From: Oscillospiraceae bacterium
GTDB taxonomy: Bacteria; Bacillota_A; Clostridia; Oscillospirales; Oscillospiraceae
Assembly: GCA_024690695.1 (NCBI GenBank)
Contig: JAILOS010000055.1
Coordinates: forward strand, 1 to 31,149
DNA length: 31,149 nucleotides
Direction of reading: 5' to 3'
Under the pieces are notes generated by a model. That model did no database searches, had not been told where the DNA came from, and worked only from the letters and a program-made list of their open reading frames with translations. Of this stretch, positions 14,472 to 22,707 are shown in pieces (positions within the stretch are counted from its first letter, which is position 1; every line of letters begins with the position of its first letter). The translations under genes and the position numbers were made by a program.

Positions 14472-16556
14472 ATGATCGAGCTTCTCTCCCCGGCCGGTTC
14501 GCCCGAGGCCGTCATCGCCGCCGTTCAGAACGGGGCGGACGCGGTCTATCTGGGCCTGAACGACTTCAACGCCCGGCGCGGGGCCAAAAACTTCAGCGGC
14601 GAGGAATTCTGCAAGGCCGTGCGCTATTGCCGCATCCGCGGCTGCAAGGTCTACGTCACGCTCAACACGCTGGTCAACGACCGCGAGATCGAGCAGGCGG
14701 TCGAAGCGGCGCGCCTCGCCTCCCGCCAGGGAGCCGACGGGCTGATCGTGCAGGATCTCGGGCTGATCCGCGCGCTGCGCGCGGCGCTGCCGGATATTCC
14801 CATCCACGCCAGCACCCAGATGAGCATCCACAATCTGGCGGGCGTGGAGGCCGCGGCCGAGATGGGCGCCACCCGCGCCGTGCTCGCCCGCGAGCTGAGC
14901 CTGGAGCAGATCCGCTTCATCACCGAGCGCGCCTCGATCGAGACCGAGGTTTTCGTCCACGGCGCGCTGTGCTTCTGCCACTCGGGACAGTGCTACATGT
15001 CCGCGCTGATCGGCCGCCGCAGCGGCAACCGCGGCGCCTGCGCACAGCCCTGCCGCATGCAGTACACGCTCGGGGGGCGCATGGACGACTATCCGCTCTC
15101 CCTCAAGGACAACTGCCTGGCCGACCGGCTGCAGGAGCTGGAGCAGGCGGGCGTGGCCTGTCTGAAGATCGAGGGGCGGATGAAGCGGCCCGAGTACACC
15201 GCCATCGTCACCGGCATTTACGCGAAGGCGCTCAAGGAGCACCGCAAGCCCACGAAGGCGGAGATGGACACGCTCCAGCAGGCGTTTTCCCGCGAGGGCT
15301 TCACGCAGGGCTATTTCAACGGCGACAAGCAGGACATGTTCGGCGTGCGCAGCGAGCCCGACCGCGAGACGGACAAGCTCTTCTCCCAGGCGCGCCGCGC
15401 CTATGCCGACGGCGAGCTCCGAAGGGTCCCCGTCCATTTCTACACCGTCTGCCGCCGGGACGAGCCGGTGCGCGCCATCGCCTTTGACGACGACGGCAGC
15501 AGGGCCGTGGCCGAGGGGCCGACGCCCGAGCAGGCCAAGCGCCAGGGCCTGACTGAAAATTACCTGATCGACCAGATGAACAAGACCGGCGGCACGCCCT
15601 TCCAGGTCGTGGAGAACCGCGTCAAGGTGGACAAGGGGCTGTTCCTGCCCGCCGCCGCCGTCAACGAGCTGCGCCGCAGTCTGATCTCCCGCCTCAGCGA
15701 GGAGCGCGCCCGCCCGCCCGAGCGGCGGGAGCTGCCGCTGCCCGAGCCGCCGAAGGACCGCATCGCGATCGCCGATCCGGTGCAGATCTACCAGGTGCGC
15801 ACGGCCGAGCAGCTCACGGAGGAGCTCGCCTCCCTGAAGCCGGCCTTCGTCTACGTGCCCGCGCTGATCATGGCCGAGGACTACGGCCGGATACAGCCCT
15901 TCCTCGACGTCGGCTGCCGTCCCGTCGCGGTGCTGCCCCGCATCGTCACCGACGACCAGATCCCGATCGTCTACCGGGCGCTGGAGAAGCTCTTCGAGCT
16001 CGGCGTCAACGAGGCGCTGGTCGGCAATCTGGGGCAGATCGTGATGGCCCGCCGGGCCGGCATGAAGCTGCGCGGCGATTTCGGGCTGAACGTCTTCAAC
16101 GGCGGCAGCATGCAGGTGCTCAAAGACGCGGACTTCCTCTCCGCCACGGCCTCCTTCGAGCTGCGCCTGTCGCAGGTCAAGGATATGCCCAAGCCCCTGC
16201 CGACCGAGCTGATCGTCTACGGCCGCCTGCCGCTGATGGTCTCCGACCAGTGCGTGATCAAAAACAGCGCCGGCCGCTGCAGCTGCCAGAACCCCGCCCA
16301 GATGTCCGACCGGATGGGCTCGGTGTTCCCGGTGGTGCAGGAATTCGGCTGCCGCAACGTGATCTACAACGCGCACAAGCTGTATCTGGCCGACAAGATG
16401 GAGGATCTCTACGCCGCCGGCCTCTGGGGGCTGCGCCTGATGTTCACGACCGAGAGCCCCCGCGAATGCGCGGAGGTGGCCCGCGGGTATCTCGGCCAGT
16501 CCACCTACAAGCCCAACGTGCTGACCCGCGGCCTGTATTACCGCGGCGTGGACTGA
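14472..16556 (+). CDS. U32 peptidase-family protein, RlhA/YdcP-like
   Basis: A 694-aa U32 family member. The N-terminal TIM-barrel-like part starts IELLSPAGSPEAVIAAVQNGADAVYLG; the family motif EVFVHGALCFCHSGQCYMS is intact, and the following GNRGACAQPCR supplies further cysteines likely to hold an Fe-S cluster. The C-terminal half (DUF3656-type collagenase-associated region) ends with a second Cys cluster, SDQCVIKNSAGRCSCQNP. Although named peptidases, well-studied long members (E. coli RlhA) make 5-hydroxycytidine in 23S rRNA from prephenate, and shorter ones (TrhP) modify tRNA; length and the DUF3656 part favour the RlhA type here. Start ATG is 8 nt after AAGGAG. First gene of its operon. 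Confidence 0.92.
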   Translation: MIELLSPAGSPEAVIAAVQNGADAVYLGLNDFNARRGAKNFSGEEFCKAVRYCRIRGCKVYVTLNTLVNDREIEQAVEAARLASRQGADGLIVQDLGLIRALRAALPDIPIHASTQMSIHNLAGVEAAAEMGATRAVLARELSLEQIRFITERASIETEVFVHGALCFCHSGQCYMSALIGRRSGNRGACAQPCRMQYTLGGRMDDYPLSLKDNCLADRLQELEQAGVACLKIEGRMKRPEYTAIVTGIYAKALKEHRKPTKAEMDTLQQAFSREGFTQGYFNGDKQDMFGVRSEPDRETDKLFSQARRAYADGELRRVPVHFYTVCRRDEPVRAIAFDDDGSRAVAEGPTPEQAKRQGLTENYLIDQMNKTGGTPFQVVENRVKVDKGLFLPAAAVNELRRSLISRLSEERARPPERRELPLPEPPKDRIAIADPVQIYQVRTAEQLTEELASLKPAFVYVPALIMAEDYGRIQPFLDVGCRPVAVLPRIVTDDQIPIVYRALEKLFELGVNEALVGNLGQIVMARRAGMKLRGDFGLNVFNGGSMQVLKDADFLSATASFELRLSQVKDMPKPLPTELIVYGRLPLMVSDQCVIKNSAGRCSCQNPAQMSDRMGSVFPVVQEFGCRNVIYNAHKLYLADKMEDLYAAGLWGLRLMFTTESPRECAEVARGYLGQSTYKPNVLTRGLYYRGVD

Positions 16557-16586
16557 TCCATAAAAAAGCAGAAGAAGGTTTCAAAA

Positions 16587-17159
16587 GTGGCTGTTGTTCT
16601 GGCCTCCGCGTCGCCGAGACGGCGCGCGCTGATGGAAATGCTGGGCGTCGAAGGGCTGATCGTGCGCCCTGCGGCGGGTGAAGAACGCGCCGACCCCTCG
16701 CTGGGGCCCGAGGCGCTGGTCAAGGCGCTCTCGGCCGCGAAGGCGCGGGAGGTGGCCGCCCGCTGCGCCCCGGAGGATATCGTGATCGGCGCCGACACGA
16801 TCGTGTGGCACGGCGGCAGGGTCTACGGGAAGCCGCACAGCTCCGCCGAGGCCGCCGACATGCTGCGCGCCCTGTCCGGCGAGACGCACGAGGTCTTCAC
16901 CGGCGTCACCGTGCTGGCGAACGGGCGGGAGCTGAGCGAGTGTGAGCGGAGCGCCGTGCGCTTTCGCGAGCTGAGCGAGGCGGAGATCGCCGCCTACGTT
17001 GCGACCGGAGAGCCGATGGACAAGGCCGGGGCCTACGCCGCGCAGGGCAAGGCCGCGCTCTTCGTGCAGGGCATCGAGGGAGACTTCTTCAACGTGATGG
17101 GGCTGCCGCTGTGCCGCCTCGGCCAAATGCTGAAAACGCAGGGAGTGGAACTGCTTTGA
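16587..17159 (+). CDS. maf: Maf family nucleotide pyrophosphatase
   Basis: A 190-aa cytoplasmic house-cleaning enzyme that hydrolyses non-canonical nucleoside triphosphates (dTTP/UTP or m7GTP type) to monophosphates. Signatures: VVLASASPRRRALMEMLG, IGADTIVWHGGRVYGKP with the catalytic Asp, MLRALSGETHEVFTGVTVL and YVATGEPMDKAGAYAAQGKAALF. The start is GTG at 16587 with AGAAGG 6-7 nt before; the conserved VVLASASPR begins two codons later, so nothing upstream is missing. Position between the U32 gene and mreC agrees with the common Firmicutes maf-mre neighbourhood. Its TGA overlaps the mreC TTG. Confidence 0.96.
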   Translation: MAVVLASASPRRRALMEMLGVEGLIVRPAAGEERADPSLGPEALVKALSAAKAREVAARCAPEDIVIGADTIVWHGGRVYGKPHSSAEAADMLRALSGETHEVFTGVTVLANGRELSECERSAVRFRELSEAEIAAYVATGEPMDKAGAYAAQGKAALFVQGIEGDFFNVMGLPLCRLGQMLKTQGVELL

Positions 17160-17998
17160 AAGAATATCTGAAAACCAACGGCATCCGCATCGCCGTCCTC
17201 GTCGCGGCGGTCGCGCTGTTCATCGCGCTCGGCTCCGTGGCCCGAAACGGCGACATCAGCCTCGCGCACAACGCCACCGGCGTGCTGATCGCGCCGGTGC
17301 AGAAGGTCGTCAGCTCCGCGGTCAACTGGTTTGACACGATCTACAACCGGCTGTACGACTACGACAACCTCCGCGCGGAGAACGAGTCGCTGCGCGCGCA
17401 GCTGGCCGAGGCGCAGCAGTCCGCGCGCGACGGCATCGACGCCTCGGAGGAGAACGAGCGCCTGCGCAAGCTGCTTGAGCTGCGCGAAAAGCACACGGAC
17501 TACGTGTTCGAGTCGGCGAAGGTCGTGCTCTGGTCGTCCTCCAACTGGTCGCATACCTTTACGATCAGCAAGGGCCGCAGCTCCGGCATCGAGTTGGGCG
17601 ACCCGGTCGTGACGGAGTACAACGTCGTTGTCGGCCAGATCACCGAGCTCGGCGAGACCTGGGCCACGGTGAGCACCGTCCTCGACGTCGACATGAGCCT
17701 CGGCGCCTTCGTCGGCGAGACCGGCACCTCCGGCATCGTGCTGGGCGAATACGCGCTGATGAAGGAGCACAAGGCCAAGCTGACCTATATGGCCGAGGGC
17801 GCGCAGATCTACGTGGGCGACGAGGTGCTGAGCTCCGGCGCCGGCGGCGCCTTCCCGGCGGGCCTCGTCATCGGCCGCATCAGCGCCGTGCAGACCGAGG
17901 CCGGCGGCCAGGTGCTCTACGGGATCGTCGAGCCGGAATGCCCCTTCGACACGCTCGTGCAGGTCTTCGTCATCAAAGAATACAGTGTGGTAGAGTAA
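17156..17998 (+). CDS. mreC: Rod shape-determining protein MreC
   Basis: A 280-aa bitopic membrane protein of the elongasome that scaffolds PBP2/RodA. A short cytoplasmic N-terminus is followed by one TM helix (about 8-24, IRIAVLVAAVALFIALG), a coiled coil (about 65-110, YDNLRAENESLRAQLAEAQQ and EENERLRKLLELREK), then the extracytoplasmic beta domains with the family stretch SKGRSSGIELGDPVV and DVDMSLGAFVGETGTSG. The start is placed at the TTG overlapping the maf stop (TTGA): no ATG exists nearer the TM helix, an upstream in-frame ATG lies deep in maf, and GGGAG sits upstream of the TTG. Translational coupling to maf is likely. Confidence 0.93.
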   Translation: MKEYLKTNGIRIAVLVAAVALFIALGSVARNGDISLAHNATGVLIAPVQKVVSSAVNWFDTIYNRLYDYDNLRAENESLRAQLAEAQQSARDGIDASEENERLRKLLELREKHTDYVFESAKVVLWSSSNWSHTFTISKGRSSGIELGDPVVTEYNVVVGQITELGETWATVSTVLDVDMSLGAFVGETGTSGIVLGEYALMKEHKAKLTYMAEGAQIYVGDEVLSSGAGGAFPAGLVIGRISAVQTEAGGQVLYGIVEPECPFDTLVQVFVIKEYSVVE

Positions 17999-18516
17999 TG
18001 CTCAGAGAGTTTTGGAAGAAAATCCGGGAGTCCTGGAAAAAGATCGACCTGCGCCGGGTGCTGCTGTACGCGCTGTACCTGTTTTTGACGCTGGTTTTTC
18101 AGAATATGGTGCTCACGCAGATCCGGCCGCTCGGCGTCTGCCCCTTCGTGCTGCCGGCCGCCGTCGTGGCGGCGGGGATGTTCGAGGGCGGCGTCTGGGG
18201 CGCCGTGTTCGGACTTGTCATGGGCGTCTACGCGGATATGGCCTTCATCGAGAGCACGGTCGGCTTTACGCTGCTGTTCCCCGCGCTGGCCTTCGCCGCG
18301 GGCTTTGTCACGCACTTTTTCCTGAACCGGCGCTTCTTCGGCTATATGGTCACGGCGGCGGTCGCCCTGCTGGTGACGGCTGCGCTGCAGATGCTGCGGG
18401 TGCTGCTGGCGGAGGGCTGGGACGCCTCGATGCTCTCGACCGTCCTGCTGCAGACGCTCTGGTCGCTCCCGCCGGCCGCGCTGGTCTGGCTGCCGCCCGC
18501 CCGCTGGATGCGCTGA
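17998..18516 (+). CDS. mreD: Rod shape-determining protein MreD
   Basis: A 172-aa polytopic membrane protein. About five hydrophobic helices are visible, starting LLYALYLFLTLVFQNMVL and ending in LQTLWSLPPAALVWLPP. The segment MFEGGVWGAVFGLVMGVYADM is the MreD/ECF-S-like signature. The ATG overlaps the mreC stop (TAATG), and PBP2 follows 27 nt later. A longer in-frame start inside mreC was not used because the overlap start is at the expected place just before the first basic segment (REFWKKIRESWKKIDLRR). It acts in the lateral wall-synthesis complex with MreC and PBP2. Confidence 0.92.
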   Translation: MLREFWKKIRESWKKIDLRRVLLYALYLFLTLVFQNMVLTQIRPLGVCPFVLPAAVVAAGMFEGGVWGAVFGLVMGVYADMAFIESTVGFTLLFPALAFAAGFVTHFFLNRRFFGYMVTAAVALLVTAALQMLRVLLAEGWDASMLSTVLLQTLWSLPPAALVWLPPARWMR

Positions 18517-18543
18517 GGGCCGGCCTAAACGAAAGGATAAACG

Positions 18544-20679
18544 ATGAACCGTTCGATTGAAAAGGGAAGAGCCGCGGCGATGGGCGGTCTGCTCGCGCTG
18601 CTGGTGGTTCTGTATCTGATTTTCCTCTACGACCTGCAGATCGTGCAGGGCGAAGCCTATTACAACCGCTCCAACGAGATCACGACCGAGGAGGTCACTG
18701 TCACGGCGGCCCGCGGCGCGATCCTCGACCGCTACGGCCGCGTGCTGGTCAGCAACAAGGAGTGCTACAACCTCTCCATCGACACGACCAAGCTCTTCGC
18801 CGGCGAGGATCCCAACGCGACGATCCTCCAGCTGGTCGAGCTCGTGCGCGAATACGGCGACGAATACACGGACGACCTCCCGATCACCCGGGAGCCGCCC
18901 TTTGAGTACGATCCCAACATGACCGACATCCAGCGCACGATGCTGGAGGCCTATTTCAAGGATCACCGCAAGGAGCTGCCCTCCGATTCCCCGACGGCGG
19001 TGGAGCTGATGAGCTACATGCGCACCCGCTACGGGATCGACAACGCCTATACCGCCGAGGACATGCGCACGATCGCCGGCGTCCGCTATTCGATCAACGT
19101 GCGCTACGCGATCCCGACGGCGGACTACATCTTCGTGCAGGACGCCAGCATGAAGCTGACGACCTCGATCATGGAGCAGAAGCTCGCCGGCATCAAGGTC
19201 TCGCGCTCCTACGTGCGCGACTACGGCACGGAATACGCGGCGCATCTGCTGGGCTACGTCGGCCTGATGACGCAGGAGGAGTACGAGAAATACTCGCTCT
19301 ACAACTATGCGGTCAACGCGATGGTCGGCAAGGACGGCGTGGAATACGCCTTCGAGCGCTACCTCCACGGCAAGGACGGCCGCGTGGAGGAGACGCGCAA
19401 CGCCGCCGGCACCGTGCTCGGCACAGTCTACGTCGAGGATCTCGAGCCCGGCAACAACATCTATCTGACGCTGGATATCGGCCTGCAGGAGCAGGTGGAG
19501 CGCATTTTGTCCAACGGCATCGAGATCCTGATGCGCGAGCGCCGCAACGAGAAGGCCAACGAAGAGGCCAAGGGCGAATGGAACTTCAAGGACGGCTACT
19601 GGGAGATCACCGGCGGCGCGGTCTGCGTCGTCGACGTCAAGACCGGCGAGCCGCTGGTCATCGCGAGCTGGCCGAGCTACGACGTGTCCACGATCATCGA
19701 GAAATACTCGGAGCTGCTGGAAAAGGAAAACGCCCCGCTCTTCAACCGCGCGCTGATGGGCGCCTACGCGCCCGGCTCGGTCTTCAAGCCCTGCACGGCG
19801 ATGGCCGCGCTGACCAACGGCATTATCAACACCGAGGACAAGATCCAGTGCGAGGGCGTGTTCACCAAGTACGCGGCCGACGGCTACGCGCCGGAATGCT
19901 GGATCTGGAACGCGCGCCCCGATATCGGCCACCTGCGCCACGGCGAGCTGACCGTGACCCAGGCGCTGCTGCACTCCTGCAACTATTTCTTCTACACCGT
20001 CGGCGACAAGCTGAGCATCGACGCGATGGAGGAATACGCCCACCTCTTCGGCCTGGGCGAGCACACCGGCATTGAGCTCGTCGAGACCACCGGCAACATG
20101 TCCAACCGCCGCAACCACGCCGACTACACCGGCACCGAGTGGCGACAGGGCGACGCGCTGCAGGCGGCCATCGGCCAGTCGGACAGCATCTTCACCCCGC
20201 TGCAGCTCGCGGAATACTGCGCCACCGTCGCCAACGGCGGCTACCGCCATTCCGCCTCCATCCTCAAGGAGGTCCGCAGCTACGACTACACCGACAGCGT
20301 CTATACCCGCGAGCCGGAGGTGCTCAGCGTGGTCGAATCCCCGAGCTACAACTGGTTCGCCGTGCAGGAGGGCATGCGCCTCGTGGCCAACGACCTCGTC
20401 AACAACGAGAGCGTCGCCAAGCACTTCTACGACCTGCCCAAGTCCCAGCGCGTCGCGGCCAAGACGGGAACCGCCCAGAAGGGCGAAAACATCGTCAACG
20501 ACGCCATCTTCATCTGCTACGCGCCCTACGACGACCCCGAGGTCGCCATCGCGATCGTGGTCGAGCGCGGCAAGGCCGGCGCCAACTGCGCCTTTATGGC
20601 CCGTCAGATCCTGGACGTGTATTTCAACATCAAGAGCTACACCGACACCTCCGAGCCGGAGATGGCGCTGCTGCGCTGA
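18544..20679 (+). CDS. mrdA: Penicillin-binding protein 2 (class B transpeptidase)
   Basis: A 711-aa class B PBP that cross-links peptidoglycan during elongation. One N-terminal TM helix (about 13-30, MGGLLALLVVLYLIFLYDL) is followed by the PBP dimerisation domain with ARGAILDRYGRVLVSN. The transpeptidase domain carries all three motifs: SxxK as PGSVFKP (S412, K415), SxN as HSCNYFF (S478) and KTGTAQ (K640). The insert between the dimerisation domain and SxxK is somewhat long. RBS AAAGGA is 7 nt before the ATG. It follows mreC-mreD as in other Clostridia, but no rodA or min genes follow. Assignment to PBP2 rather than FtsI rests on this context and on the long N-terminal part. Confidence 0.94.
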   Translation: MNRSIEKGRAAAMGGLLALLVVLYLIFLYDLQIVQGEAYYNRSNEITTEEVTVTAARGAILDRYGRVLVSNKECYNLSIDTTKLFAGEDPNATILQLVELVREYGDEYTDDLPITREPPFEYDPNMTDIQRTMLEAYFKDHRKELPSDSPTAVELMSYMRTRYGIDNAYTAEDMRTIAGVRYSINVRYAIPTADYIFVQDASMKLTTSIMEQKLAGIKVSRSYVRDYGTEYAAHLLGYVGLMTQEEYEKYSLYNYAVNAMVGKDGVEYAFERYLHGKDGRVEETRNAAGTVLGTVYVEDLEPGNNIYLTLDIGLQEQVERILSNGIEILMRERRNEKANEEAKGEWNFKDGYWEITGGAVCVVDVKTGEPLVIASWPSYDVSTIIEKYSELLEKENAPLFNRALMGAYAPGSVFKPCTAMAALTNGIINTEDKIQCEGVFTKYAADGYAPECWIWNARPDIGHLRHGELTVTQALLHSCNYFFYTVGDKLSIDAMEEYAHLFGLGEHTGIELVETTGNMSNRRNHADYTGTEWRQGDALQAAIGQSDSIFTPLQLAEYCATVANGGYRHSASILKEVRSYDYTDSVYTREPEVLSVVESPSYNWFAVQEGMRLVANDLVNNESVAKHFYDLPKSQRVAAKTGTAQKGENIVNDAIFICYAPYDDPEVAIAIVVERGKAGANCAFMARQILDVYFNIKSYTDTSEPEMALLR

Positions 20680-20709
20680 AAAAAACGGGAGCAAAGCGGC
20701 AAATTCCTG

Positions 20710-20738
20710 TTGCGAATTTGGAAAAAGCTGTTTATAAT
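20710..20738 (+). promoter_or_regulatory. Promoter of the MgsA-like gene
   Basis: TTGCGA (20710-20715), 17-bp spacer, perfect TATAAT (20733-20738), in an AT-rich patch just after the PBP2 stop. It gives a leader of about 57 nt to the MgsA-like gene, and may also serve hisS-aspS by readthrough. Confidence 0.84.
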
Positions 20739-20801
20739 CAAGAAAAAAGAAGTAGAAGAAGAGCGCTTGCGGGCTGCCGGGGAAAGGACGGGGATCAACC
20801 G

Positions 20802-21209
20802 ATGAATATTGCACTGATGGCGCACGACCGAAAAAAGGAACTGATGGTACAGTTCTGCATCGCCTACTGCGGGATCCTCGCCGAGCATTCGCTCTGCGCC
20901 ACGCACGTCACCGGCAAGCTGGTCGCCGAGGCGACGAAGCTGCCCGTCACGCTGTACCTGCATTCCGACCAGGGCGGCGTGCAGCAGATCGGCTCGCGGA
21001 TCTCCTTCAATGAGATCGACCTCGTGCTGTTCTTCTGCGACCCGGCCAACCCCCGGGGCTTTGAGGATATCAACAAGATCGAACGCCTGTGCGACCAGTA
21101 TCAGATCCCCTTTGCGACCAACGCCGCGACGGCGGAGGTGCTCGTCCAGGGCCTGCGCCGCGGCGACCTCGACTGGCGCAACATCGTCAATCCCAAAAGC
21201 AGGCGCTGA
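20802..21209 (+). CDS. Methylglyoxal synthase-like protein with altered active site
   Basis: A 135-aa MGS-fold protein: MNIALMAHDRKKELMVQFC at the start, EIDLVLFFCDPANP in the middle and IPFATNAATAEVLVQGL at the end are clear family sequence, and length is normal. Known methylglyoxal synthases convert dihydroxyacetone phosphate to methylglyoxal, with catalytic Asp71 and His98 (E. coli numbering). Here the GGDQQ motif reads GGVQQ (V60 instead of the Asp), the phosphate-binding ATGTTG reads ATHVTG, SGPxGG reads HSDQGG, and the His98 region is one residue shorter (NPRGFEDIN) without the His. H8-D9 and D80 remain. Catalysis of the standard reaction therefore looks doubtful; a ligand-sensing or different lyase role is possible. 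An mgsA-type gene downstream of mre/PBP2 genes is common clostridial synteny. Confidence 0.85.
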   Translation: MNIALMAHDRKKELMVQFCIAYCGILAEHSLCATHVTGKLVAEATKLPVTLYLHSDQGGVQQIGSRISFNEIDLVLFFCDPANPRGFEDINKIERLCDQYQIPFATNAATAEVLVQGLRRGDLDWRNIVNPKSRR

Positions 21210-21227
21210 AAGCCGCCTTTGAACGCC

Positions 21228-21259
21228 CGGCGCGGCACAGCCGCGCCGTTGCGCTTTTT
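21228..21259 (+). terminator. Probable terminator after the MgsA-like gene
   Basis: CGGCGCGGC (21228-21236), loop ACA, GCCGCGCCG (21240-21248): a perfect 9-bp GC stem. The T run (TTTTT, 21255-21259) begins 6 nt after the stem, so termination may be partial and allow readthrough into hisS, for which I see no convincing separate promoter. Confidence 0.65.
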
Positions 21260-21306
21260 ATATGCTGCTATTTTTACGATCCCCCCGGAGAAGAGGAGGA
21301 ATAACC

Positions 21307-22665
21307 ATGTCAAAAGTCGCACCCCGGACCCTGTCCGGCTTTATGGAGCTGCTCCCCGCGGAGCAGAAGAAATTCGAGCGCATGACGCAGCTTCTGCGCG
21401 AGAGCTACGAGCTCTACGGCTTCACCCCGCTGGACACCCCGCTGATCGAGTCGGCGGAGGTGCTGCTGGCAAAGGGCGGCGGCGAGACCGAAAAGCAGAT
21501 CTACCGCTTCACCAAGGGCGACAGCGATCTGGCGCTGCGCTTTGACCTCACGGTGCCGCTGGCCAAGTACGTCGCCGCGAATTACGCCTCGCTCAGCTTT
21601 CCCTTCCGCCGCTGCCAGATCGGCAAGGTCTACCGCGGCGAGCGCGCCCAGCGCGGGCGCTTCCGGGAGTTCTATCAGGCGGATATCGACGTGATCGGCG
21701 ACGGAAAGCTGGAGCTGATCAACGAGGCGGAGATCCCCGCCGTCATCTACCGCTGCTTCCACAGGCTGGGGCTGAAGAACTTCAAGATCCGCGTCAACAA
21801 CCGCAAGCTGCTCAACGGCTTTTACGCGATGAACGGCATGAGCGAAAAGGCCGGCGAGATCATGCGCACGGTGGACAAGCTCGACAAGATCGGCCCGCAG
21901 AAGGTCAAGCAGCTGCTGATCGACGAGGTGAAGATGCTGCCCGACAAGAGCGAGAACGTGCTGGACTTCATGGCGATCCAGGGGACGAACGACTACGTGA
22001 TCGCCCGTCTGGAGGAATACCGCCAGATGAACGAGCCCACCTTCAATCAGGGCCTGGACGAGCTGATCGAGGTCACGAAGTACCTCTCCGCCTTCGGCGT
22101 GCCGGAGGAGAACTTCTCCATCGACCTCACGATCGCGCGCGGTCTGGATTACTACACAGGCACCGTCTACGAAACCGTGATGACAGAGCACCCGGAAATC
22201 GGCTCGATCTGCTCCGGCGGGCGCTACGACAACCTCGCCGAGTATTACACCGACCGGCAGCTTCCCGGCGTCGGCATCTCGATCGGCCTGACGCGGCTGT
22301 TCTACGTGCTCAACGAGCAGGGCCTGCTGTCGGACGGGCCGGTATGCGCCCCCTGCGACGCGCTGGTCATCCCGATGACCGAGGACCTGAGCGCGGCGGT
22401 CTCGGCGGCGACGACGCTGCGCGAGGGCGGCGTGCGCACGATGATCTACGGCGAGAAGAAGAAATTCAAGGCCAAAATGAGCTACGCCGACAAGCTCGCG
22501 ATCCCCTTCGTCGTGCTGCTGGGGGAGGATGAGATCGCCGAGGGCCTCGTCTCGCTCAAGGATATGACGAGCGGCGAGCAGCGCAAGCTCACGGCCGCGG
22601 AGGCCGCCGCGCGCATCCGCGCCGCCGTGGACGAGCGCAACGCCCGGCCCGTGATCGCGGAGTAG
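21307..22665 (+). CDS. hisS: Histidine--tRNA ligase
   Basis: A 452-aa class II aminoacyl-tRNA synthetase. Motif 1 region ESYELYGFTPLDTPLIE; motif 2 PFRRCQIGKVYRGERAQ then GRFREFYQADID; the histidine-specific HisA signature ARGLDYYTGTVYE; motif 3 region PGVGISIGLTRLFYVL; the C-terminal anticodon-binding domain starts around ALVIPMTED. The ATG at 21307 follows AGGAGG at good spacing; upstream in-frame codons are not used. It is followed 42 nt later by aspS, the standard hisS-aspS pair. Confidence 0.97.
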   Translation: MSKVAPRTLSGFMELLPAEQKKFERMTQLLRESYELYGFTPLDTPLIESAEVLLAKGGGETEKQIYRFTKGDSDLALRFDLTVPLAKYVAANYASLSFPFRRCQIGKVYRGERAQRGRFREFYQADIDVIGDGKLELINEAEIPAVIYRCFHRLGLKNFKIRVNNRKLLNGFYAMNGMSEKAGEIMRTVDKLDKIGPQKVKQLLIDEVKMLPDKSENVLDFMAIQGTNDYVIARLEEYRQMNEPTFNQGLDELIEVTKYLSAFGVPEENFSIDLTIARGLDYYTGTVYETVMTEHPEIGSICSGGRYDNLAEYYTDRQLPGVGISIGLTRLFYVLNEQGLLSDGPVCAPCDALVIPMTEDLSAAVSAATTLREGGVRTMIYGEKKKFKAKMSYADKLAIPFVVLLGEDEIAEGLVSLKDMTSGEQRKLTAAEAAARIRAAVDERNARPVIAE

Positions 22666-22707
22666 GTTTCAGGATATAGTTTTTTAATAGAAGCGAGGAT
22701 GAGAGAT

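Noticed and set aside
17917..20814. A 965-codon open frame on the minus strand opposite mreD and PBP2
   Set aside because: Shadow of high-GC coding sequence; no recognisable motif, and the opposite strand carries complete PBP2 motifs.
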